Assembly: GCA_900317505.1 (NCBI GenBank)
Contig: ONHB01000001.1
Location: forward strand, 1-64,000
Origin: an uncultured Lachnospiraceae bacterium
Lineage (GTDB): Bacteria; Bacillota; Clostridia; Lachnospirales; Lachnospiraceae
Length of the DNA: 64,000 nt
Reading direction: 5' to 3'
Part shown: positions 1 to 7,497 of the stretch, in pieces
Numbering within the stretch: position 1 is the stretch's first letter
Layout of the letters: each line of letters starts with the position of its first letter
The notes under the pieces: generated by a model
Seen by the model: only the letters and a program-made list of their open reading frames with translations
What the model was told of the DNA's origin: nothing
Databases searched by the model: none
Translations under genes and position numbers: made by a program

Positions 1-96
1 GGAAAGGTGATTTTTTGTATAACATTCGTCGCGCACCTGCATAGCAGGTGGTTTATGTTTCGCACGCTTCACGAGCTCAACAGGGTCACGCCCCAT
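1..96 (-). other. partial unidentified open frame running off the window edge
   Basis: A minus-strand frame is open from the window edge up to a possible ATG at 96-94; the visible peptide begins MGRDPVELVKRAKHKPP and is basic. I do not recognise it. There is no clear ribosome binding site, and the terminator hairpin at 104-147 sits directly upstream, so it would need its own promoter. The frame continues in phase back to the stop codon of the permease gene, which may be chance. Bases 34-50 form a perfect 7-bp inverted repeat (CACCTGC, loop ATA, GCAGGTG). This could be a gene start, a mobile-element remnant or non-coding. Confidence 0.25.
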
Positions 97-103
97 AATC
101 AGA

Positions 104-147
104 AAACGCCAGTTCCGGTAAATGCCGGTTCTGGCGTTTCTTTTTTA
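104..147. terminator. intrinsic terminator after the ABC permease gene
   Basis: A long hairpin (AAACGCCAG at 104-112 pairing with CTGGCGTTT at 131-139, extended by CCGG/CCGG beyond a TT/TT internal loop) is followed by TTTTTT on the plus strand and by a shorter TTTT on the minus strand. It lies right at the 3' end of the minus-strand permease gene, so it can end that operon. Confidence 0.7.
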
Positions 148-939
148 TTCTTCATTCATAAAGGGGATATGGTTTTCCAAAATCTGAATCAGAAAATAAA
201 GACCATAGGCAATAAAACAAAGAATGATAATGGCCGAAATGACCATATCCAGCTTAAACACCTGTGTGCCGTAAATGATCAGATAACCAAGTCCCTTTCT
301 GGCAGCGAGAAACTCGCCGATGATAACGCCGACTAAGGAAAGCCCGATATTGACCTTGGTGGAGTTGATCAGTGTCGGCACCGAATAAGGAAGTACAATT
401 TTCCGGTAGACATCCAGAGTGCTTCCGCCAAGTGTCAGAATCAGCTTTTTACGGTCCTCATCGGTCTGCTTAAACTGTGTAAACAGGCTGATAACAGAGC
501 CAAAGACGGCAACGGATATTCCGGCAATGACGATGGTTTTGGCCCCGGTGCCAAGCCAGACGATAAATAGCGGTGCGAGCGCTGATTTTGGCAGACTGTT
601 TAGTATGACAAGGGACGGCTCGAAGATATCGGCAAGAGGCTTGGAAAACCATAAAACTGATGCAATCAAAATTGTAAGAAACATGACTAAAAGGAAGCTT
701 AGGATTGTTTCAAACAGCGTATATCCGATGTGCATAAACAGTTCGCCGGAGATAACCGATTTTACATACCAGGCTGCAATTTTACTGGGAGAGCTAAAGA
801 AAAACTCATCGATCCAGTCAAGCCGTGCAGCCACCTCCCAGAGGGATAAAAAGGCGACTAAAACCAAAATCCGGGTAGCCTTTATAAAGTATTTATAGCG
901 TGTAAGCTTTTTTAAATATAATTCATGAGCCTTGGTCAT
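145..939 (-). CDS. ABC transporter permease, SsuC/TauC/ThiX-like
   Basis: Inner-membrane channel subunit of an importer of the sulfonate/taurine/thiamine-precursor class. The 264-residue protein has about six hydrophobic segments. Its cytoplasmic EAA-like loop (around LGGSTLDVYRKIVLP) is followed by a stretch ending GVIIGEF and then GLGYLI, typical of the BPD_transp_1 family. The start at 939 has GGAG nine bases upstream and overlaps the ATPase gene by 17 bases, so the two are translationally coupled. No substrate-binding protein gene follows before the terminator. The substrate cannot be told from the sequence; a thiamine precursor, sulfonate or related compound are all possible. Confidence 0.85.
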   Translation of the reverse strand: MTKAHELYLKKLTRYKYFIKATRILVLVAFLSLWEVAARLDWIDEFFFSSPSKIAAWYVKSVISGELFMHIGYTLFETILSFLLVMFLTILIASVLWFSKPLADIFEPSLVILNSLPKSALAPLFIVWLGTGAKTIVIAGISVAVFGSVISLFTQFKQTDEDRKKLILTLGGSTLDVYRKIVLPYSVPTLINSTKVNIGLSLVGVIIGEFLAARKGLGYLIIYGTQVFKLDMVISAIIILCFIAYGLYFLIQILENHIPFMNEE

Positions 940-1681
940 GGGTATTCATCTCCTTCCAAAGAAGTTGAAAATAATCATTAAATTCGGGCTGCTTGCGGAC
1001 GTAAAAAGAACCTTTTTCCTTTCCGGGAATGGAAATGTCGAGAATATCAACGACGCATGCCGGACGTCTGGAGAGTACGATGATCTTGTCGGAGAGACTG
1101 ATGGCTTCCGAAAGATCGTGCGTTACAAGCAGGGCGGTTTTCTGTTCCTTCCGGATGATCCGTCCGATGTCATCGGCAACAAGCAGTCTTGTCTGGTAGT
1201 CCAGGGCACTGAAGGGTTCATCCAGCAATAAAACATCCGGATTTAGTGCCAGTGTCCTGATAAGGGCGGCTCTTTGACGCATGCCGCCGGATAACTGGGA
1301 CGGATATTTATTTCGAAAGCCGGACAGGCCGTATTTTTCTAATAGGTCTTCAATATATTGATAAACAGAATCGTCTTTTTGGTGATGAATGGATGGACCA
1401 AGACACACGTTTTTCCAGACGGTCAGATATGGAAGCAGAAGATCCTGTTGAAACATATAACCAAAATTGACGGATGGACTGATCTCGAGACGTCCGCTTT
1501 CTTCCTTCTGCAGTCCTGCCAGAATGGACAGGATTGTAGATTTGCCGCAGCCGCTTGGGCCTACGATGGATACGAATTCGCCTTTTTTGACAGAAAAGGA
1601 AACGTCGGAAAGCGCAAGAATTTCTCCATCCTGTCTGTGATAGGAAAAAGAAATGTTTTCCAGTTGAATAATTGTGTCCAT
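923..1681 (-). CDS. ABC transporter ATP-binding protein, SsuB/TauB/ThiZ-like
   Basis: The 252-residue nucleotide-binding subunit that powers the adjacent permease. Visible motifs are Walker A GPSGCGKST near residue 42, a Q-loop (FQQD), the signature SQLSGGMRQR, Walker B VLLLDEPFSALD and the switch histidine in LLVTHD. It is the first gene of the two-gene minus-strand operon and is divergent from argH. The ATG at 1681 begins MDTIIQLENISFSY, the normal start of the family. The region just upstream has only a weak ribosome binding site. Confidence 0.9.
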   Translation of the reverse strand: MDTIIQLENISFSYHRQDGEILALSDVSFSVKKGEFVSIVGPSGCGKSTILSILAGLQKEESGRLEISPSVNFGYMFQQDLLLPYLTVWKNVCLGPSIHHQKDDSVYQYIEDLLEKYGLSGFRNKYPSQLSGGMRQRAALIRTLALNPDVLLLDEPFSALDYQTRLLVADDIGRIIRKEQKTALLVTHDLSEAISLSDKIIVLSRRPACVVDILDISIPGKEKGSFYVRKQPEFNDYFQLLWKEMNTHDQGS

Positions 1682-1739
1682 ATTTCACTACTTCTTTTTT
1701 ATTAATGTATGGAATTTGGGAGGCATTGTTCATATCAAC

Positions 1740-1768
1740 TTGAAAAAACAGGGGTTGTATGGTATTAT
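1740..1768 (+). promoter_or_regulatory. predicted promoter of argH
   Basis: TTGAAA (1740-1745), a 17-base spacer and TATTAT (1763-1768), about 35 bases before the argH ATG. I see no clear ArgR box around it. Confidence 0.6.
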
Positions 1769-1804
1769 CAAATTTAGTTTTAACATAAGAATCGGAGGAA
1801 CATC

Positions 1805-3208
1805 ATGGCACAGCTTTGGGGCGGAAGATTTACAAAAGATACGGATGAACTGGTATACCGGTTCAATGCATCCATTTCTTTTGACCAGAAATTTTTCAGT
1901 CAGGATATTGAAGGCAGTATTGCACATGTGGTTATGCTGCAAAAGCAGGGCATTCTGACAAAGGATGAAAAGGATGCCATTGTAAAAGGACTTACCGGGA
2001 TCAGGGATGATGTCGAAAATGGCAAGCTTGAGATCACGGACAAATATGAGGATATACATTCCTTTGTAGAGGCCAATCTGATCGACCGGATCGGTGATGT
2101 GGGCAAAAAGCTTCACACCGGCAGAAGCCGCAACGATCAGGTGGCACTGGATATGAAATTATATATCCGCAGTGAGCTTCTTGTGGTGGATGAGCTGTTA
2201 AAGGAGTTACTGACTTCCTTACTTTCCATCATGGAGGAAAATACAGAGACTTATATGCCGGGCTTTACGCATTTACAAAAGGCCCAGCCGGTCACACTGG
2301 CACATCACTTCGGAGCCTATTTTGAAATGTTTAAAAGAGACAGACTTCGTCTGAGGGATATTTACCACAGGATGAATTATTGTCCGCTCGGTTCAGGTGC
2401 GCTTGCAGGTACAACCTATCCGCTTGACCGCGTATATACCGCATCCCTGCTTGGTTTTGAGGGACCAACTCTCAACAGTATGGATTCGGTTGCCGACAGG
2501 GATTATGTGGTTGAATTTTTAAGTGCTTTGGCTACGATCATGATGCATCTCAGCCGTTTCAGCGAAGAGATCATCATCTGGAATTCCAACGAATACCAGT
2601 TTGTGGAGATCGATGACGCATATTCAACCGGAAGCAGTATCATGCCCCAAAAGAAAAATCCCGATATCGCAGAGCTTGTCAGAGGCAAGACCGGTCGTGT
2701 ATACGGTGCGCTTATGTCAATGCTTACGACCTTAAAGGGACTTCCTCTTGCATACAATAAGGACATGCAGGAAGACAAGGAGCTGACCTTTGATGCCATC
2801 GATACGGTCAAAGGGTGTCTCGGTCTTTTCAACGGCATGATCACGACCATGAAATTCCGCAAGGATGTCATGGAAAAGAGTGCCATGAACGGATTTACCA
2901 ATGCGACAGATGCCGCTGATTATCTGGTTAATCACGGAGTGCCGTTCAGGGATGCACACAGCATTATCGGCAAACTGGTACTGACCTGCATCGAGAAAAA
3001 CAAAGCGATCCTGGATCTTACCATGGATGAGTTTAAAGAGATCAGTGATGTATTTGAACCCGATATTTATGAAGCGGTCAGCTTAAAGACCTGTGTCGAA
3101 AAGCGTCTGACCATCGGAGCTCCCGGAAAAGCTGCCATGGACAAGGTAATTGCCATGGAAAAGGAATATTTAGAGAGTGACTGGAAGGACAATAACCGCA
3201 TTTACTAG
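1805..3208 (+). CDS. argH: argininosuccinate lyase
   Basis: Cytosolic enzyme of the fumarase/aspartase superfamily that splits argininosuccinate into arginine and fumarate, the last step of arginine synthesis. The 467-residue length is normal. Visible features are the N-terminal AQLWGGRFTK, TGRSRNDQVALD (around residues 106-117), the T-H segment GFTHLQKAQPVTLAHH, and the flexible signature loop GSSIMPQKKNPD carrying the catalytic serine. The start has GGAGG a few bases upstream. argG is not next to it, so the gene seems to stand alone behind its own promoter, with asd following 98 bases later. Confidence 0.97.
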   Translation: MAQLWGGRFTKDTDELVYRFNASISFDQKFFSQDIEGSIAHVVMLQKQGILTKDEKDAIVKGLTGIRDDVENGKLEITDKYEDIHSFVEANLIDRIGDVGKKLHTGRSRNDQVALDMKLYIRSELLVVDELLKELLTSLLSIMEENTETYMPGFTHLQKAQPVTLAHHFGAYFEMFKRDRLRLRDIYHRMNYCPLGSGALAGTTYPLDRVYTASLLGFEGPTLNSMDSVADRDYVVEFLSALATIMMHLSRFSEEIIIWNSNEYQFVEIDDAYSTGSSIMPQKKNPDIAELVRGKTGRVYGALMSMLTTLKGLPLAYNKDMQEDKELTFDAIDTVKGCLGLFNGMITTMKFRKDVMEKSAMNGFTNATDAADYLVNHGVPFRDAHSIIGKLVLTCIEKNKAILDLTMDEFKEISDVFEPDIYEAVSLKTCVEKRLTIGAPGKAAMDKVIAMEKEYLESDWKDNNRIY

Positions 3209-3247
3209 AGGTTATCTGAGTACATTTACTATATAAATTACAGGTCC

Positions 3248-3280
3248 ATACCGGACAAAGCTCCGGAAACGGATCTGATA
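3248..3280 (+). promoter_or_regulatory. leader hairpin upstream of asd
   Basis: A stem formed by CCGGA/TCCGG around the loop CAAAGC, possibly extended by GGTCC/GGATC with wobble pairs, lies in the 98-base gap before asd. No T-run follows, so it is not a typical terminator, and the gap is too short for a lysine riboswitch. Its role is unknown. Confidence 0.3.
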
Positions 3281-3306
3281 AAATTAAGATATGAGGAGAT
3301 TAAAAA

Positions 3307-4392
3307 ATGAGTGAGAAGTTGAAAGTCGGTATTTTAGGTGGAACCGGAATGGTTGGTCAGAGATTTATCTCTTTACTGGAAAATCATCCCTGGTTTGAGG
3401 TTACAACCATTGCAGCAAGCCCCAGAAGTGCTGGTAAGACATACGAAGAGGCTGTTGGTGGAAGATGGAAAATGACAACACCTATGCCGGAAGCTGTTAA
3501 AAATATCGTTGTTAAAAATGTAAATGACGTAGAAGCAGTTGCTTCCGAAGTTGATTTTGTTTTTTCCGCAGTAGATATGACAAAGGAAGAGATCAGAGCA
3601 ATCGAAGATGCATATGCCAAGACAGAGACACCGGTTGTTTCCAACAACTCTGCTCATAGATGGACACCGGATGTTCCGATGATCATTCCGGAAATCAATC
3701 CTGAGCATGTAGAGGTTATCGAAGCACAGAAAAAACGTCTGGGCACTACCAAAGGCTTTGTTGCCGTTAAGCCCAACTGTTCTATTCAGAGCTACGCTCC
3801 GGTACTGTATGCATGGAGAGAGTTTGAACCTTATGAAGTAATCGCCACAACATATCAGGCTATTTCCGGTGCCGGAAAGACATTTAAAGACTGGCCGGAA
3901 ATGGTAGAAAATATCATCCCCTATATCGGTGGTGAAGAAGAAAAGAGTGAAAAAGAGCCGCTTCGTATTTACGGAAAAGTTGAAAACGGAGAAATCGTAC
4001 CCGCAACTGAGCCGAAGATCTCCTGCCAGTGTATCCGTGTTCCTGTATTAAACGGACATACAGCTGCTGTTTTCGTTAAATTCAGAAAGAACCCTACCAA
4101 GGAACAGCTGATCGAAAAGCTGGTAACCTTCAAAGGTCTTCCTCAGGAGCTTGAGCTTCCTTCAGCTCCCAAGCAGTTCATACGCTATATGGAAGAGGAC
4201 AACAGACCTCAGGTACAGGCTGATGTAGACTATGAACATGGAATGGGAATTTCAATCGGTCGTCTTCGTGAAGATTCCATCTACGATTACAAGTTTGTAG
4301 GACTTTCACACAATACCGTAAGAGGAGCAGCCGGCGGTGCTGTACTTTGTGCAGAATTGTTAAAAGCAAAGGGTTATATCACCAAAAAATAA
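3307..4392 (+). CDS. asd: aspartate-semialdehyde dehydrogenase, archaeal/fungal-type
   Basis: Reduces aspartyl phosphate to aspartate semialdehyde, the branch point to lysine, threonine, methionine and diaminopimelate for the cell wall. The 361-residue protein starts with a Rossmann fold (GILGGTGMVGQRF), has the active-site cysteine in KPNCSIQSY (around residue 158), the dimer/catalytic stretch SGAGKTFKDWPEM, and ends with HNTVRGAAGGAVL. The length and the sequence around the cysteine fit the archaeal/yeast class rather than the usual E. coli class. It is preceded by GAGGAG. Codons such as GTT, GCT and CGT are common, suggesting high expression. Confidence 0.95.
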   Translation: MSEKLKVGILGGTGMVGQRFISLLENHPWFEVTTIAASPRSAGKTYEEAVGGRWKMTTPMPEAVKNIVVKNVNDVEAVASEVDFVFSAVDMTKEEIRAIEDAYAKTETPVVSNNSAHRWTPDVPMIIPEINPEHVEVIEAQKKRLGTTKGFVAVKPNCSIQSYAPVLYAWREFEPYEVIATTYQAISGAGKTFKDWPEMVENIIPYIGGEEEKSEKEPLRIYGKVENGEIVPATEPKISCQCIRVPVLNGHTAAVFVKFRKNPTKEQLIEKLVTFKGLPQELELPSAPKQFIRYMEEDNRPQVQADVDYEHGMGISIGRLREDSIYDYKFVGLSHNTVRGAAGGAVLCAELLKAKGYITKK

Positions 4393-4405
4393 ATTTCATT
4401 AAGAG

Positions 4406-4425
4406 CAAAATGTAAAAGCATTTTG
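4406..4425 (+). repeat. inverted repeat before the EAL gene
   Basis: Perfect 7-bp arms CAAAATG and CATTTTG flank TAAAAG, ending just before the GAGAGGGG ribosome binding site. It could fold in the mRNA or act as an operator; it is too AT-rich to be a convincing terminator for asd. Confidence 0.4.
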
Positions 4426-4439
4426 AGAGGGGATTATGT

Positions 4440-6161
4440 ATGAACAACTTACAGTTTCAATTGGACATGGCACAGTCTGTGCTCAAGCAGATGGATGGCA
4501 AAGAGAAGATGTATCAGTTAGTTTGTTCTACCTCTCGAAATGCTTTTATTTATGTCGATTTTAGTAAAAAAAGTCTGAGTGTTTTGGGGAACTGGTCAAG
4601 CTTTTTTGATTTTTCTGTTTTAAATGACGGGGATTTTATAAAGATCATGGAAAGTGTCGAAGACACTTACAAAGGAGATCTGCAAAAGCTTCTGTACCTT
4701 GAAAAAACACGGAAAGAAAATGCCTCTTTGGAATGTCAGCTGAAGGGACATCATACATGGCTTGAATTTGAATGTACTGTCATATACCGGGATGATATCC
4801 CTGTTGAAAAGGTTATCCGCATACGGGATATCTCCAAGATGAAAAAGCAAAACGAAGAATTGCAGTATATGGCTTATTATGATACATTGACAGGATTGTA
4901 CAACCGTAATTATTTTGTCCGTATTCTGAGTGAATGGATCCGGAATGCCGAGGACAAAAATGAGACGATTGCGGTTATCTGTATTGATTTTGACCATTTC
5001 AAAAAGATCAATGATGGTCTGGGACTTGTAGCGGGAGACGAACTGGTGCAGTCCTTTGGCCTGTTTTTAAAAGGACTTTTGGATGACAGGATGATCGCAT
5101 CCCATGTCAATGATGATACATTTTATCTGGCGGTCAAAAATCCGGTAGGCAATCACAGCGCCGAATATATTTTTAATCAGATTTTAAACCGGATCGAAAA
5201 GCCGTTCCGTCTGCTTGGCGGACACGAGATCTTTATTACGCTGTGTGCCGGTGTAGCGGAATATCCGGAGACAGCTACCAACAGTCTGGAGCTTATCAAC
5301 TGTGCAGAGGTTGTCATGTTCAAGGCAAAAGAGCTTGGAACCAACCAGATGAAGTATTTTGAAGCTCCGATATACAAGGATTTCCTGGATAAGGTAAATC
5401 TGGAAAACCGTCTCAAGGAAGCTATCAATATGAACCGTTTTGTCCTGTATTATCAGCCACAGTACGATTCCAAGACCAAGGAGCTGCGCGGTGTGGAAGC
5501 GTTGATCCGCTGGAGAGATGAAAATGGCAAGCTGATAAGCCCCGGTTATTTTATTCCGCTAGCTGAAAAAAGTGGTCTGATCGTGCCGATCGGAAGCTGG
5601 GTTTTGGAAGAAGGCATAAGAAAATACGCAGACTGGCGTAAAAAATATCACTGTGATATGGTCTTATCGCTCAATATTTCCGCATTGCAGTACAAACGTC
5701 CGGATTTTGTGAGCAATTTATTTGAGCTGCTCGAAAAATATCAGGTCAATCCCAAGGATATTGAGCTTGAGATCACAGAAAGCGTCCTGATCGATGATTT
5801 TGAGCAGGTTGTTGAAAAACTGCATATTATCAAGGATTATGGTATCAAGATTTCTCTGGATGATTTTGGCACAGGCTTTTCATCCCTGTCCTATCTGAAG
5901 GGGCTGCCGATCGATACCTTAAAGATCGACAAGTCATTTATTGATACGGTCATTGATGATGAGAGTACACAGGTTATTACCGAATCTATCGTTTCCATGG
6001 TCAAGAAGCTCGGTTATGAGACCGTGGCAGAGGGCGTTGAGACAGAAGCCCAGTACGAGTATCTCAAAAAAATAGAATGTGATAATATTCAGGGATTTTT
6101 ACTTGGCAAGCCGATGCCCGAGGATGAGCTTGTCAGATTGATGGAACAAAAGGAAGCATAA
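4440..6161 (+). CDS. c-di-GMP phosphodiesterase: PAS-like, degenerate GGDEF, intact EAL
   Basis: A 573-residue signalling protein with no membrane segment. Residues about 25-130 look like a PAS-type sensor ending in the RDISKMKKQNEEL linker. Residues about 145-305 form a GGDEF domain that begins YDTLTGLYNRNYF, but its signature is replaced by VNDDTF (223-228), so cyclase activity is unlikely. Residues about 320-565 are an EAL domain with EAL (353-355), an ELEITES block (442-448), DDFGTG (474-479), the lysine in LKIDKSF, EGVE (531-534) and QGF (551-553). All usual metal-binding and catalytic positions appear present, so hydrolysis of c-di-GMP is the predicted activity. It lies 18 bases before the ATPase gene and probably shares its transcript. 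Confidence 0.93.
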   Translation: MNNLQFQLDMAQSVLKQMDGKEKMYQLVCSTSRNAFIYVDFSKKSLSVLGNWSSFFDFSVLNDGDFIKIMESVEDTYKGDLQKLLYLEKTRKENASLECQLKGHHTWLEFECTVIYRDDIPVEKVIRIRDISKMKKQNEELQYMAYYDTLTGLYNRNYFVRILSEWIRNAEDKNETIAVICIDFDHFKKINDGLGLVAGDELVQSFGLFLKGLLDDRMIASHVNDDTFYLAVKNPVGNHSAEYIFNQILNRIEKPFRLLGGHEIFITLCAGVAEYPETATNSLELINCAEVVMFKAKELGTNQMKYFEAPIYKDFLDKVNLENRLKEAINMNRFVLYYQPQYDSKTKELRGVEALIRWRDENGKLISPGYFIPLAEKSGLIVPIGSWVLEEGIRKYADWRKKYHCDMVLSLNISALQYKRPDFVSNLFELLEKYQVNPKDIELEITESVLIDDFEQVVEKLHIIKDYGIKISLDDFGTGFSSLSYLKGLPIDTLKIDKSFIDTVIDDESTQVITESIVSMVKKLGYETVAEGVETEAQYEYLKKIECDNIQGFLLGKPMPEDELVRLMEQKEA

Positions 6162-6179
6162 AACGGGTAAGAGGTATTT

Positions 6180-7484
6180 ATGTTAGTTGGTCGTAATCGG
6201 GAATATACATATTTTAATGGATATATGGAACAAAGCGGCAGTCAGATGCTTGTTTTTTACGGTCAGAAATTCATTGGAAAGACATCGTTTCTTCTGGATT
6301 TCTGCAAGGATATTCCTCATTCCTATTTTTTGTCCAAGCCGATTGTAAAGGAATGGATGCTGGACAGTCTGGAACAGGAGATCCAGAAATTACAGCAGCT
6401 TGATACAGCTCAGAAAAAAGTCCTCATTATTGATGAATTTCAGGAATTTGCCAAAAATGAGTCCTTTATGCCGGTTTTGATCAATCTGATGCAGAGTGGT
6501 GATTTTTTGATCATTCTGGCATCGTCTGAGGTCAACTGGGTCGAAACCTCCATGGTCAAGGCCTTTGGCAGGACAGTAGCTTCTATCAGTGGTTTTTACA
6601 AGGTAAAACCACTGTCATTTCAAAATATATGTCAGATCTATCCGCAGTACAGTCGTGCGGATCTGTTCATCATGTATTCGATATACGGTGGTATTCCGGG
6701 ACTTTGGAATTATTTTGATGTTAATCTTTCTGTGGAGGATAATATCATCACATATATCCTGTCGCAACGTTCTTTTTTGCGTCAGGCAGGCTATTCATAT
6801 GGCATGTCAGGTCTGAGGGAAAGCAGCGTATATGATACGATTTTATTAAGCATGGCAAACGGCAATACCAAGTTAAATGATCTTTACCGAATCACCGGAT
6901 TTTCGAGAGCCAAGATCAGTGTGTATCTGCGGACTTTGATGGAACAGGAGCAGATCAACAAGATTTATTCCATTGACTGTGCTGGTCATGACAACAGCCA
7001 GAAGGGAATTTACGATATTAGCAATCATTTTACTGCCTTCTGGTTTAAATTTATCTATATTCATGAAGATGAACTGCTGCAGATGGATGAAAAGGCCTTT
7101 TATGATAAATACATCCGCGATGAGCTTTTGAAATATTGCAGTAAATATTTAAAAGAGATCATAAAAGAATATTTCTGCATGCAGGGAATTTTGGATCAGG
7201 CAGATATTTCGGCTTCGGACTGCTTTTTGGGGAAGCAGAACCAGATCCCGTTTGTATGGAAAAGCCGCTCGGTGTATCATATTGTTTTATGTGACCGGAT
7301 CAAGACCAGGATGACCTACGATGACTACAAGAGACTGGTACAGGCGACCACCGAGGCGAAGATGAGAGAAAAAGAATATTATATTGTTTCTTTCCGTGAT
7401 TTTGATGAAGAACTGAGCCTGGAGTCACGGATGAAAAAGAATATACACTTACTTTCTTTTGCAGATATTTTAGAGCACTTCTAA
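6180..7484 (+). CDS. AAA-type ATPase, DUF234-like
   Basis: A 434-residue P-loop ATPase of the archaeal-ATPase/DUF234 group. Walker A GQKFIGKTS is at residues 28-36 and Walker B VLIIDEF at 81-87. A winged-helix segment (LNDLYRITGFSRAKISVYL) lies near residue 225. The C-terminal 110 residues occupy the place of the DUF234 nuclease domain, but I cannot find a clear PD-(D/E)XK catalytic set, so that domain may be degenerate. The cellular role of the family is not established. It starts 18 bases after the EAL gene and ends 13 bases before the topoisomerase gene, pointing to one operon. Confidence 0.8.
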   Translation: MLVGRNREYTYFNGYMEQSGSQMLVFYGQKFIGKTSFLLDFCKDIPHSYFLSKPIVKEWMLDSLEQEIQKLQQLDTAQKKVLIIDEFQEFAKNESFMPVLINLMQSGDFLIILASSEVNWVETSMVKAFGRTVASISGFYKVKPLSFQNICQIYPQYSRADLFIMYSIYGGIPGLWNYFDVNLSVEDNIITYILSQRSFLRQAGYSYGMSGLRESSVYDTILLSMANGNTKLNDLYRITGFSRAKISVYLRTLMEQEQINKIYSIDCAGHDNSQKGIYDISNHFTAFWFKFIYIHEDELLQMDEKAFYDKYIRDELLKYCSKYLKEIIKEYFCMQGILDQADISASDCFLGKQNQIPFVWKSRSVYHIVLCDRIKTRMTYDDYKRLVQATTEAKMREKEYYIVSFRDFDEELSLESRMKKNIHLLSFADILEHF

Positions 7485-7497
7485 GAAAGGAAGTTTT

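Noticed and set aside
7-336. Plus-strand frame of 109 codons across the terminator
   Set aside because: It runs through a strong hairpin and antisense to the permease gene; no ribosome binding site and no family-like features.
3209-3306. Lysine riboswitch before asd
   Set aside because: The gap is under 100 bases and shows only one simple hairpin; the lysine riboswitch is much longer.
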